64,000 bases of DNA, from contig NC_079136.1 of assembly GCF_945859705.1 (NCBI RefSeq), forward strand, positions 112,116,028-112,180,027, given 5' to 3'. A program made the position numbers and the translations under genes. This DNA comes from Episyrphus balteatus (Eukaryota > Arthropoda > Insecta > Diptera > Syrphidae). The first letter of the stretch is position 1; the number at the start of each line of letters is the position of its first letter. Below the pieces are notes generated by a model. It saw nothing but the letters and a program-made list of their open reading frames with translations. It made no database searches and was not told the origin of the DNA. Shown here one piece after another: positions 1 through 10,799 of this stretch.

Positions 1-75
1 ACGGGTAAAAAGGCCTGTCGGATAGCACCTCAAAAATACTCGGCAAACCTACGCAATTTCCAAGAAACACTCAAA
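1..75. repeat. Diverged fragment of the 36.9-39.6 kb foldback family
   Basis: The order of short blocks here (GTCGGATAGCACC, then ACTCGGCAAACCTAC) parallels the 164-bp unit of the foldback element at 36943-39621 (GTCGGGTGCCACC, then ACTCGGCAACCCTAC), in the same orientation as its left arm. The match is short and degenerate and the window edge cuts it. It may be the left end of an old copy whose other arm is at 1495-1715. Confidence 0.35.
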
Positions 76-1494
76 ATACTATTTTAAAAGATACTAGCGC
101 AAACTACTTTAAAACGGAGGGACTCTAAAAACAAATTTAAAACGAGAGTCAACTCTTTGATATTTTCGAACGACTTAATAAGGGTATTTACGTGAAGAGA
201 TAATTTTCTACTTTGCAGAAAAAAAAGAAAATTCCGCAAAAGGTTTAAATGTTGCGTAAACAAGGGAAACAAACAGCTGTTTGTTAAACGTCAAATTGAA
301 CTTATAAAATTTGTTCAATTAAAAAAAATAAGTCAAGCTAATTTTGCAATTACTGTGCAACAATAAAAAAAATGTACCTAATTTGCTCAAATAAAATAAT
401 ATTCTTTTTTCAATATTAACATATTTCACCTGTGGTTATATGAATAATAAGACATAAATCGCGTTCAAAAAGATATTCCAGATACGGGGATCCCAGATAG
501 CCTATTCGATAGGTGATTGAACACACCCAAATTTTATCAGATTTTTTTTCTACAGTTTCTGCTTCAAAATTGTGAGATAAAATTCTATGATTTGCGGAAT
601 ATTTTTCCCATACAAATTTTGAAAACTTATTTCTACCGATAGACAATTCTACGGTTTCTATGGGTTTTCCGCGTTTACGTGAATACCCCTAATGTAAAGT
701 ATCGTTAAACAGGTCGTCTAACTTTAAAACGACCAAAACGCTTGTTTGTCTGTTTAAAGTATGCTTTCATTTGTAAATGTTTGTCAATGAAAAGCAATAT
801 AAGTAAAGAAAATTGGTTTTAGAAGTTAATAATATTCTTTTAAATAAATTCTTCTCATAATTGAAAACATAGTTCAACAAAATATATCCGGAGCCATACA
901 ATAAAAATTATGCTTTAGATCAACTTCGCACAATTTATCCAATATGCGATTGGTCATTTGAAGGCTAAGCCAGTTTTTTTTTTTTTTAAGTTTTAATTTT
1001 AATTTTATTTCAGTATAATACTTGATAAAAAAAGAAGAAATAAAAATCAAATTTTTTAAATAATTTTGTTTTCCTTTTTTTTTTGTAAGGGTTCGTTTGA
1101 GTTACTTTTCTGTCAAATTTAGGTGTTGTGTTTTGATTTTAATTTATTGTTTTTGATTTTTTGTTAAATGTTTTGGTCATTAAGGTTGTTTTTTCTTTTA
1201 ATAAATTTATGTGTGTTCAACTACAAATTTGCTCAGGTTACGTTACATGTCTACTCTAGTTAGAAAAGTAGTTTAAACTGTTCAAAAATGAGAAAAAGTA
1301 AGACGAGGATTTAGAACTAAACAAGTGTTTTAGCTAGAGTAGGCTTTATCGCTTGAACGAGTGCTGACTGAGATTTTGCGCCACCATGTTTTGGGTTCTA
1401 ACTCTATCAATTATATCATATATAATTTGATTGAAACAAATAGTATTTTTAGTGTTTCTTAGAATTTGCCTTTAGCTGGTATATAGTTTATTTT
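76..1494. other. AT-rich sequence, no gene seen
   Basis: No long open frame or recognisable coding similarity is seen. Homopolymer T runs are frequent (for example 977-988 and 1075-1085). If the flanking pieces at 1-75 and 1495-1715 belong to one old foldback copy, this stretch would be its decayed middle, but I see no clear arm pairing inside it. Confidence 0.5.
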
Positions 1495-1715
1495 TTAGTG
1501 AATAAGGTTGTCATATTTAGAGGACTACATTCCTTATATTATTTTATTAATTTTTTTTACTATTTAGGCTTTCGTTTGGCATTTCAAAAATGTTCTTATT
1601 TGATAATGCTACAAAGATATATAACAGTATTAGTTATGTGCCATTTAAATAGGATTGCCACATGGAAGTCCAATTTTCAAAGCGGCACACTGTGTGCAAT
1701 TCTGCCAATCTAGAG
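1495..1715. repeat. Diverged arm of the 36.9-39.6 kb foldback family
   Basis: The block order matches the right arm of the foldback element at about 39185-39390: TTATATTATTTTATTA, then GGCTTTCGTTTGGC, then GTATTAGTTATGTG, then a 'GGTTGCCACATGGAAGT'-like segment (here ATTGCCACATGGAAGT). Many substitutions separate the two, so this is an old copy. The open frame that crosses it is not coding. Confidence 0.6.
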
Positions 1716-2324
1716 AAACTAAATTCGTGGTTCCAAGTACACTTAATTTTTGCAATGAAAACCAGTTTAATTATGTTATATATGTATTTCTTCAAGTGCT
1801 TTATTGATTTTTAAATATATATATCTAATTATAAGTGCGATATGTGGCAACCGAGTACATATGTACAAAAATAGATGGGGAAGAGCCGACATCGAGCAAA
1901 CGATTTTGGGAAAACTATATATATCTCGAAAACGAAGCGAGATATCGAAAAATTTTATTTAATCTTTTTGTCTTATATTATTATGAAGAATCTAAAAAAG
2001 TAATTTGCGATTCACAAAAATGTGATTTACGATTTTTGAAAATATCGAAAATACGTTTTTGCCCTATGAATCTGACCAAAAAAAAAATATTGTATGGGTG
2101 CCGCAGCTATTCACAAAAACCCTTAACGGATTCTGATAAATAGAATATTGAGCGAGGTCCTAAGCACCATTTCACGACGGAAACATGCGGATACATTTTT
2201 AAAACGCTTGACGAAGTCAGAACATATAATTGAAATAAAGGGCCTAAGGCCTTGAAACAAAATGAAACTTTCATCCATTTTAAGACTTAACAACACATTT
2301 TTCTTGTGGTTATCTCATTATCAC
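1716..2324. other. Unassigned AT-rich sequence
   Basis: A 102-codon open frame at 1835-2143 has no recognisable domain. It is low-complexity, Lys/Tyr/Ile-rich sequence and is probably fortuitous. The sequence around 1910-1950 (CTCGAAAACGAAGCGAGATAT) is itself a small imperfect inverted repeat. I see no gene. Confidence 0.5.
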
Positions 2325-2604
2325 AGATACCCAAAAGGGATGGGAAACTCCTGACGTCATACTGGTTTGCCTACAAGCTGCGTCGTACGCTTTTGGCTAA
2401 GTATGCGTGAAAAATCGAACGCTTTTGGCTAAGTCTTCGTGAAAAATCGTACACTTTTGGATAAGTATGCATTAAAACACTGTGGTTACACTGTGTGTTT
2501 TTCACATTTATTCACGAGGACAAAAGAAATTACAACAACACGAAATAAACAAATGGGTTTTGGGAGTAAAACTAACGAAAGTTTCCCATCTCCTTTGGGT
2601 ATCT
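2325..2604. mobile_element. 280-bp TIR element (MITE-like) with internal 32-bp tandem repeats
   Basis: The two ends are inverted copies of a 25-bp terminus (2325-2349 and 2580-2604) that begins AGATACCCAAA and ends GATGGGAAACT, matching at 23 of 25 positions. Inside, a 32-bp unit built on ACGCTTTTGGCTAAGT repeats three times (2387-2482). No coding capacity is present. I could not identify a target-site duplication. The right end directly abuts retrotransposon coding sequence, so the element probably inserted into, or at the broken edge of, that retrotransposon. Confidence 0.7.
2387..2482 (+). repeat. Three tandem 32-bp units
   Basis: The units start at 2387, 2419 and 2451, each with the pattern ACRCTTTTGGMTAAGT followed by GTGAAAAATCG or a decayed version of it. 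The third unit is the most diverged. They lie wholly inside the TIR element at 2325-2604. Confidence 0.7.
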
Positions 2605-3571
2605 AATGTAATGGCTTAACGCTTAACCCAGCAAAATCCCAAATCATTGCCATCTCTAAACCGAAATTCGATACAACCAATCTTCCACCTGTGTTCGTAT
2701 CTCGATTCCAAATCGAGTTTAAAAATGTTGTTACAAGCCTTGGTTTTAAAATTAATCGTTCCATTTCAGCTAACGATCATATTAATACCTCTATTGGTCG
2801 CATCTACGGTGGTCTTCGAAAATTGAATATGTTTTCATACCTAACACCTACTGAAACCAAACTAAAAATCAGCAAATCATTGCTTTTGCCCATCATAGAG
2901 TATGCTGCAGTGGTTTACGCTAAGCTTGATTCTCGTTCTTTTCATAAATTGGTAGTTGCTTTTAATAATATAATTCGGTATATTTTTAATCTGCGTAGGT
3001 TTGACCATGTCTCTCAATACCATCAACTTGTCCTTGGCTGTACTTTTGAACAGTTTTTGGATACGAGATGTTGTATATTCTTACACAAAATAATTCAAAG
3101 AAAAACGCCGCTATATTTATATGAAAAGTTACAGTTTTCACAATCTGCCCGAACTCTGAATCTTATTACACCTTTATGCACTTATTTGAACTCTTCTAGA
3201 CTATTTTATGTATATACCAGCAAACTCTGGAACTCCTTGCCAGTAAGTTTAAAACAAATAGTAGGAATCTTACAGTTTAAAAAAGCAATATTTAACTATT
3301 TTAATTCATTAAACATGCAAACAGTAAATTGAAAATAAAATATTTAATCTTAGTCTAATAAAATTATTCTTACCTAAAATTTAAATCATTTTGTAAATTT
3401 TATCTAACTTTTTTTTTTTTGTTTTTGTTAAAATATTGTATGTACTATTATTGTTACTTATCTAAATAACTTGAATTGTACTTGCAAATCCTGTCTTAAG
3501 GTACTATAAAAGACTCAGTCTTATTTGTACACCATTATGAAATAAATTGAAATAAATTGAAATTGAAATTG
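2605..3571 (+). mobile_element. Non-LTR retrotransposon 3' fragment with microsatellite-like tail
   Basis: This is the truncated reverse-transcriptase frame plus about 240 bp of 3' UTR. It ends in repeats of (A)ATTGAAAT(A) at about 3538-3571, the short repeated tail typical of several LINE clades. The 5' boundary is the TIR element at 2325-2604. I see no target-site duplication, as expected if the 5' part was lost after insertion. Confidence 0.7.
2607..3332 (+). pseudogene. 5'-truncated non-LTR retrotransposon reverse transcriptase, C-terminal part
   Basis: The frame is open from the edge of the TIR element (2605) to the TGA at 3330-3332. It starts in the thumb region of a LINE reverse transcriptase: an N-G-L-T-L-N-P-x-K-S motif at about 2610-2642, then a 'V-T-S-L-G-F-K-I-N' segment and a 'LLLPIIEYAAVVYA' segment. 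It ends with the usual LINE C-terminus (L-W-N-S-L-P, then F-K-K-A-I-F). The catalytic palm motifs (including YxDD) and the endonuclease lie upstream in an intact element and are missing here. The clade is uncertain; a CR1/Jockey/I-like element fits best. The ATG near 2822 is internal and not a start. This is a dead 3' fragment. Confidence 0.75.
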
Positions 3572-3757
3572 TATCTCTGCTCATAATAGAATACCAAAAT
3601 ATAATACAAAAAAATGTTTGTCCAGCTAACTTTAAAAATAACAAAATACGCAACCATTAGTTTCAATCGAAAAAAATAACTGGTTTTAAATATATTTTAG
3701 CTTATTTTAATCTTATGTTCATGACCCTGCAGAGCGCCGCATGCAGTTTTAATTTTT

Positions 3758-4374
3758 ACCGACTTCCGAAAAGGAGGAGGTATTCAATTCGACTGTATTT
3801 TTTTTGTTTATGTTTGTTACCTCATAACTTTTGACTGAGTGAACCAATTTTGATAATTCTTTTTGTATTGGAAAGCTGGTGGCTGCCATGTGGTCCCATT
3901 TCAATTTCATTCAGTTCTGGCGTTTGTTTTGTTTTTGTTTTTTTTTTTAATAAAAATGATTATTGTTTCTTTGTTAACATTTCATTGTATGGAATTTAAT
4001 TTTTCATTCTACATCAAAATATTTTTTTTTTTTTTTCATTTTAACTATCAACATATCTTTCATGTGACACCAATATTAGCCTCTTTTCCTATGTGCTAAG
4101 TACGGTCACCTCTCTGTAAATTCCTTATTTATTCTACATTTATGCCTATAACTTTTTTCCCACAGCTTATTGAGACTAGTAGCCATATAAAAACATTTGA
4201 TCTAGACAAAAATACCTTTTCAATGACAAATTACTGATCGTTATTGGTCTGAGGGCCAAAATTACCAATGTCCTTTAAAAAGTTCTTTGTTGTTTCAACC
4301 ACAAAATATTAAGACTATTTCCACAAATTTGAAATGATTTAATTTTTTTAAGAAAATCGGTTTTTGTTAGTCGG
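3758..4374. repeat. Dispersed repeat beginning ACCGACTTCC (copy 1)
   Basis: The first 170 bp (ACCGACTTCCGAAAAGGAGG, then TTACCTCATAACTTTTGA, then GTGAACCAATTTTGATAATT, then GAAAGCTGGTG) is repeated in the same orientation at 31103-31328. The likely far end is a degenerate TTAGTCGGTTTTTT at about 4367-4380, inverse to the start. There is no coding. From general memory, similar sequences are abundant in other insect genomes, including Lepidoptera. I cannot search to confirm this. Confidence 0.6.
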
Positions 4375-4399
4375 TTTTTTAAAGATGAAAATTCTTATA

Positions 4400-6164
4400 A
4401 AACGTACCTATGTATATTAAACAGGAATCGTATATTGTTTTAAGAAAAATTTCTAGTTTCATAAAATTTAAAGCTTACAGTACATACAACCTATTTCCTG
4501 TTCACAGGAGACAAAAATAATTGGATAATCTTTCTTTAATCTCAAAGTTCCGTTAAACATTTATTCTCACCACACAAAAGAAATCCCAATCTGTCATCAC
4601 GGTCATTCAAATACCATCCATCATCTTTGAATAGAACGAAATGTGTGTATCCAATCAATAAGAATCCAACCCACAAAAGAGACGCATCATAAAATCTTAA
4701 TTAAAAAGAAAAAAAAAACTCTGATTGTTAACTCAAGAGTTAATTATGTCAAAAGAACTTCCTGGTTTTGACACAGACATCTATATATCGAAAAATATCG
4801 TCTGTCATTCGCTGCATGAGCGACTGCATCTTCAAACGGCCATTTTATGAAATATTCATTTACAAATTCCGTATGCTTATCAGGAACAAGCTATTTTCTT
4901 TATATTCAAATTGGGAACGATATGGGGGAATTCACTTTGTTTCTTGTTTAATTTTTTTTTTATTTTTTTATTTTTGTCAGAATTCAAATTTATTCAACAA
5001 AATGCATTGCGAACGAAGACACGATTCGAGTGTGTTCAGAGGGAAAGATATGTGACAGCAATGTGACATAAAGCTCTTGCTCCCACTTCCACAATCGAAT
5101 CGAACGAACCGAACCGAAAGTGGACAGTCATCATAATACATATCTTGGCCGCCACACTGGTATGGTATGGTAATTATTTGACAACGACTAACAACAACGA
5201 TGCTGGTCGATGGGCCCTAGTGTCTCTGGGTCTGCTCTGGTCTGGTCATAGGGGTGCATATTTATTTGCAAGACATCAGACCATCACATAAGCCCCAATG
5301 TTTCCTTCCATTCCAAACTCATATGATTTTGCTGTTCGTATATATGAATAACATGTTTGTGGGTGGAATTTGAATTTGAATCTGAATTTGAATTTAAATA
5401 TGAGTGGGAGGGCGGGAGAATATTGTTCTGCTTCTGTTGTAGGAGTTGATAAACGATTTTGACCTAGAACCTAGTACAAACCAATAAAATGAGCTAAAGT
5501 CTTTGTGGTGTAATACGCTGAGCTTTCGCCATAGATAACTGAGGAATAATGTGGGGCAAGAGATATGAACGAGCACGAGCAAGAAAAAGAAAAAAAAAAC
5601 AAAACCCTACCATATCGATAGGATGCACTTTGTAAGTGGATTTCAAAAGCCGCTGGAGATTGTCTTACGCAGTAGATACACATGTGAAGAAGTATGTACG
5701 ACGAGTAGGAGGTATATGGATATAACAAGTACTTACCCTGGTTTAATTCATCATTGCAATTTTTTTTGTTTTATTGTTGTTTTTGTATTTGGTCCTTGTA
5801 AGTTGTTATATTATTATGTAGTATCTGAAAAAAAGAAGAAAATGAGAGGGTTTTTTTTTTATTAGAAACTGAAAAAAGGGGGTGAGTTTTTCTTTTTTTT
5901 TAAGTTTTTTGAACAAAAGATGGGGAATAATGTGTGGGCATTGTCGTTTTGGTTGACCCAGAATTGTTTTAAATGGTTTTGTTTGAACAAAGCAAAAGAG
6001 ATAACAAATTTTAGACCCAGATAAAACTTGGAATAGTGTTGAACTATGTAGGAGAGAATTAGAAAATTGTTGTGCTTGTGAAATATAGTTATCTTGAACA
6101 GAACCTACAAATACATATATAATGTAGTACTGTGTGGTAACCTATGAACTAAGGAAAAACATCT
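4400..6164. other. Intergenic or intronic sequence, no gene seen
   Basis: No coding similarity is found on either strand. Small features are a GAATTT/GAATCT hexamer tract at about 5367-5398, repeated TGGTATGGTATGGTA at about 5159-5173, and many T runs. The short open frames here are unrelated to any family I know. Confidence 0.5.
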
Positions 6165-6168
6165 TTAA

Positions 6169-7344
6169 CCCTCTACCGCATACTAACCCATATATGGTTT
6201 ATCGATTTCATATCGATTTATTCTTGTTATATTGCACCAAATGTCAAAAAGAAAAAACTTTAATAAAACTATGTCTATTTTTTTATAATTAACCGGTTTT
6301 TATTATCAGTAAGAGAGTCGTGATTCTGAAATAAACTCATTGTTTCAAGAGCATGTCTAAAGTGCAAATCAGTGAATAAAAGTGTGAACTTTTCAAGTGT
6401 TTTTTTATAAGAAATAAGTAAGTTGCATCCAATTAAAAATAAGTTTCGTATGAATTTATTATACTTTTATATGTTTAAGAAGTTTGTTTTTTGTTTTTTT
6501 TAATAATTTTTGTCTTTTTTTTGCGTTTTTTCCAAAACACCATATATGTGTTATCATGCGTTGGCGACTTACATTACTGGATTTTTGTGGGAATTTTTTT
6601 GTTTTGTAAAATGAATTGGAAGACTTTCTATGGAAAAAATAAGTGTGTTAATGCTAAAACTGGTGATGGCTTTCGAAGTGATGACGATCTAGCTTCAGAT
6701 TCTGGCCCTTTTTAACATCAAACAAGCCATCTCCGAGCACTTTTGCAAATCTGTAACACCTAAAATGTCACGAAAAAGATGATGCCCTTCAGCTTTGGCA
6801 TGTGATAAAAGCAGAGAAGGAACAAAACAAAGCTGAGGGAGTTATATACAAGTCACGGAAGTCCAGCCCCATCTAATCCCGAAACTCCAATTCACTCACA
6901 ACAACCAAGGGCAAAAGCCGTTGAATTCAGTACTAACTGAAAACATCGACCATATCCCTGAATGGCAAACAAAAACACCAATATATCAAATTTCGGGACT
7001 CAAAACGTATTGTGTACATGTAGAAAATGGAAGGTGTTCTTCTGCAACAATGATAAAAGAAAGAGTTTGAATAAATTCCATGAATAAGGAAAGTCCAATG
7101 TAATAAAAACATATTTTACAAAACATACCTTGAATGCATACTAAACCATATATGGGTTATTTATTGTTTGCTGGAAATTGACTTGCTGCATACTAACCCA
7201 AATATGGTTTATGTTTCTAAAAATTTATATATATGTAAAAAAATAAAAAAATTTATGTAATACCTTTTTTCAACCCCTAATAAAGCTAAAAAATTGTTAA
7301 AAAAATTTGTATATCATTTCGTTCATAATTCATGCAGTAGAGGG
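6169..7344 (+). mobile_element. piggyBac-like element, internally deleted
   Basis: The element is flanked by TTAA on both sides (6165-6168 and 7345-7348), the target site of piggyBac elements. The ends are 13-bp inverted repeats, CCCTCTACYGCAT, and piggyBac ends typically start CCC. Subterminal copies of a GCATACTAACCCATATATGG-like motif lie at 6177, 7136 and 7188. At 1,176 bp it is about half the length of an autonomous element. Two short coding relics are left: an acidic N-terminal-like piece (6611-6715) and a C-terminal piece ending about 7085. It needs a transposase in trans. Confidence 0.75.
6611..6715 (+). pseudogene. Possible N-terminal relic of a piggyBac-type transposase
   Basis: There are 34 codons from an ATG, ending in an acidic stretch (G-D-G-F-R-S-D-D-D-L-A-S-D-S-G-P-F) and a TAA. 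piggyBac transposases have acidic Asp/Glu-rich N-termini, so position and composition fit, but no catalytic Asp region remains. A second relic on the same strand ends with a K-F-H-E-stop near 7084, resembling the C-terminal end of these transposases. Assignment rests mainly on the TTAA-flanked termini. Confidence 0.35.
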
Positions 7345-7440
7345 TTAATACATTTTTAAGGCTGCAGCTTCATAGAAAGATAGACGAACAGACCAACACG
7401 AATTGTATCATGAAACCCATTTTGTTTTACTTCTCTGTAT

Positions 7441-7969
7441 AGTAGGGTGTCCGTTATTTCCCAAAGTGACGTTTTCGGGGGTGACACCCCCCAGATCGAA
7501 AGTTTAAGCCCTAAATACGGGGAATTTAGCCCTAAATACGGGGAATTTACACAAATTTTTGAATGCAATATTTGAAAAGAATTAAAAACCAATAAAACTG
7601 CATTTAAAATTATGTGATAGGTGAAAGCAAAAACTACGAAAACAGCTAATAATTTCAAAAACCGAAATAAAATATAAAAAAAATTTTTAATGGGAAATTT
7701 TGAATGTAATCTTTTAAAGGAACTATTTTCCAACCAGAATCAACAAACATTTTAAAAATAGATGATTTAACTCGAGAGAAAAAAAATTTTATGTATGAGT
7801 TAAAAATTTCCCATACAAATTTGTATGGGGAAAGTATGACCTTAGAGGCACGGGTTAATGACCCCCAAACAATTTTTTTTTGCTAAATTCCCCGTTTAGG
7901 CCCTAAACTTTCGATCTGGGGGGTGTCACCCCCGAAAACATCACTTTGGGAAATAACGGACACCCTACT
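7441..7969. mobile_element. 529-bp TIR element with GTAT target duplication
   Basis: The ends are long inverted repeats of about 85 bp (7441-7525 against about 7885-7969) starting AGTAGGGTGTCCGTTATTTC, with very few mismatches over the first 70 bp. GTAT flanks both sides (7437-7440 and 7970-7973). The interior is AT-rich and non-coding. The tract of repeated CCTAAATACGGGGAATTTA (7508-7550) is a short tandem duplication at the inner edge of the left arm. It lies almost directly against the next inverted-repeat element. Confidence 0.75.
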
Positions 7970-7997
7970 GTATAGGCTATTGATTATGTAGTTTAGA

Positions 7998-9065
7998 AAG
8001 GAACTAAGACGTTCACGGGTTTTTATTGCAGGAATCATTCAATGGGTTATAAAAGAAGATAAAACCGCGGAGTGCTATTAAATGAGAGGGTGGAAACTGA
8101 AGATAGGGGTGCAAAAGCCCCCTTTTTGGTTTTTTCAATATACCTCGTAAACGAATCAAAATTTTGATATATTGCACATATAACTTTTTGTAGAGAATTA
8201 AATTTCCTATTGGAATAATGTTTTTAAAAAATTGAAAAAAAAAAAATTTCATAATCATAAAAAAAATATCAAAAAAATCGATTTTTGGAGTTTTTTTGCT
8301 TTTTTACTTGTACATTTTTTTTGGGTTGAGATAGACATAAACGTTGCTCCAAAGAAAAAAAGAAAGGGAAAGAAAAAGAAAAGAGGGGAAAGTACGATAA
8401 CTTAAGCACCAAGAACTAATAATGAGGTTCTGTAGAGGGGTTAAATACAATCATTGTTTACTATGGGAGGGGGGGTCAATGTCCCCCCGTTTTGGCGGGA
8501 GGGGCAATTTTCTAAAAACAATACTTAAAATAAAAAAAAATTATTAAAAAACAACGGCAACACCTACAGTTTTGATTGATACTTTTTTCAAATGCTAGAA
8601 ATATAAAGTTAATATTAATTTTAAAATGAAGTTATTTTAATCAATTGTTTTTGAAATAAGCAAGTGATTCCGATAAAGAAAGTATTTTGTCTATTTTTCA
8701 ATTTTCTCAAAAAGTAGAAGGCATAGGAACATTATGATTTTGATGATTTGATAAGAAATCAATTAAGGCAGTTTACTTTGTCGATCAATTTCGTATTTAA
8801 GTCCACAGTCTTTGTGAAAATTGTACTCAATGTGCTTTTTAAACTTTTTTTTCACAAGTTTTGACTTTGAAATCGGGCATTTCAAAAACAATTGATAAAA
8901 TACCTGCTTGGTTTACGAGGTATATTGAAAAAACCAAAAAGGGGGCTTTTGCACCCCTATCTTCAGTTTCCACCCTCTCATTTAATAGCACTCCGCGGTT
9001 TTATCTTCTTTTATAACCCATTGAACGATTCCTGCAATAAAAACCCGTGAACGTCTTAGTTCCTT
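7998..9065. mobile_element. 1.07-kb element with 155-bp inverted arms
   Basis: The arms 7998-8152 and 8911-9065 are nearly perfect inverted copies (AAGGAACTAAGACGTTCACG at the outside, CCTCGTAAAC at the inside). The pairing resumes outside them at 7974-7992 and about 9085-9103 (TAGGCTATTGATKATGT), with an indel between, so the original element may run 7974-9103. The interior is non-coding. A third, solitary copy of the same terminus is at about 18168-18270, so this is a dispersed family. Confidence 0.7.
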
Positions 9066-9283
9066 ATTACCCTGTTTTTTTCGACATCATCAATAGCCTA
9101 CTGGTCTGGATTTAAATGTCAATTTTTGTTTGATACCGATGTCTGACAAAAAATCGTACCAAACTATTTGCTTGCTTTGTAATCTAAGAGCCCACTGTTA
9201 TAAATTTTTTTGGAGTGAGCAAGAAAATATTCGAAAGATCTTCAAATTATTTGTATGAGATGGGCTGTTCTGAAAGGCAAAAC

Positions 9284-10328
9284 TGGGGGCGTTTCGAAAG
9301 GGAGCGGGTCAAAATTCTGACTTCAAAATTCTGATTTTCAAAATGTATGCTTTTTCAGAGAAAATTCAGATTTTCAAAAATCAGATTTTTTTCTATTCTG
9401 TCTTTCAAAATTCTGCTTTTATAAATTAAAAAATTCTGTTTTTTTTTTTTTGATAAATTGATAAGTTTTTAAGAATAGAAGAAAAATTGTCAAAGAAAGT
9501 AACAAATTTGTAACAGCCTGATTTTTGGTATACAGCTGTGTTAGGGTGGTTTACAATTATTCTACAAAAAATTGTTATATAAAGTTTTTTTGTATCACAT
9601 TTTAGACATTACAACATTTCAAACTATTCCATGTTATTTGATTAAAATAACAAATATAAAAATATCAAGAAAAACATAATGCGAGTTTGAAGTGATATAC
9701 ATAATTGCTAAACAGTGCATGATACAACAAAACTTTGTAAAACATTTTTTTTGTAAAATTGCCTCAGCTACAATTTTGTAGAACATAATTTTCGTCTAAA
9801 ACCTACCGTTTTTTAAATAAAAAATGTTGTGACCTTTGACATCTTATAATGGGACTAGCGGACAGAGGAAACTTCAGGACTTTTCACAGATTGTAAACCA
9901 CCCTAATACCAAGCTGTATACCAAAGTCAGCCTGTTACAAAATTTTTCCTTGAAAAAATCTATTTTTCCTTGGCTTAATTATTTTTGGAAAATATTTAAT
10001 ATTAAAAACCTTTTGCTAAAACTTCAAAATTTACTTATCAAACAGAAAAATACAGTGCATAAAAAATTGGAAATGTAAGTAAGTAATCAAATAAGCACTA
10101 GATTATGCGTGAAGATGATTTTTAAATTCTGCAAAAAATTCAAAAAGGAAAAAGGAACATTTTCCAAGACCTTTTTTAATTCTTTGCATAATTCTGTAAA
10201 AGAAAAGCTGAATTTTAAAAGCAAAGTTTTGTAAAGCAGAATTTTGACCCCAATCCGTTTGGAAGCTATTTCGAATTAGGTAAAAAAAACTGCAGTGCTT
10301 TTGTAGTTTAATTTCTAAATGCCCCCCT
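9284..10328. mobile_element. Diverged long palindromic element
   Basis: The outer ends pair as TGGGGGCGTTT (9284) and AAATGCCCCCC (ends 10327). Further in, GGGTCAAAATTCTG (about 9306) pairs with CAGAATTTTGACCCC (about 10238). The innermost arms are the clearest: 9512-9566 (GTAACAGCCTGATTTTTGGT to GGGTGGTTTACAAT) pairs with about 9889-9945. The arms differ by many substitutions and indels. No coding is found. It resembles an old foldback-type element. Confidence 0.55.
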
Positions 10329-10553
10329 AGGGACCTCAAGACTTATACATTTCATACATAAAATTAAAAATACCTTTAAAAAAACACTGATTTGTTGATT
10401 GTTACTATTACTCACACCCAAAATTTATCTTGAAAACTCTTGTTGTGTAACATAATTCATCCTTTGCCCACCTAATCTGATATCTTATACGGATACTTTC
10501 ATAAGTAGCAGAAAAGGCGAAAGATCTATCAACAAGAATCATGGCCTTTAAAT

Positions 10554-10775
10554 GTGTACGCGAGCGCTTTGTCACAATTCGAATTAGCCCAAAATTTAAA
10601 AGTGCCACGATCTGTACTAAATGTGATAAGTTTGTCCATTTTTGGATCGACCCACATTCGAAAAAAAACCTCGGGCAGCGGGTTAAGACTGATCAACTTT
10701 GCAGATGCAGAAATTATCTTCCAGTCAGGTCGCCTAAATATTCACAAGAGAACTTTGCGGTCTCCGAATTAACAA
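10554..10775 (+). pseudogene. Possible Tc1-like transposase helix-turn-helix relic
   Basis: This is a 72-codon frame. Residues 8-25 (Q-F-E-L-A-Q-N-L-K-V-P-R-S-V-L-N-V-I) fit the first paired-type helix-turn-helix of Tc1/mariner transposases. They are followed by a basic G-S-G linker and an 'A-D-x-x-I' helix as in the second helix-turn-helix. The catalytic DDE region is not recognisable downstream; the next 400 bp carry stops in all frames. There are no convincing TIRs around it. Low-complexity coincidence cannot be excluded. Confidence 0.4.
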
Positions 10776-10799
10776 ACCCAACTAAATTGGTCATGTTGT

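Noticed and set aside
1835..2143. 102-codon open frame
   Set aside because: Low-complexity Lys/Tyr/Ile sequence in repeat-like DNA, no family.
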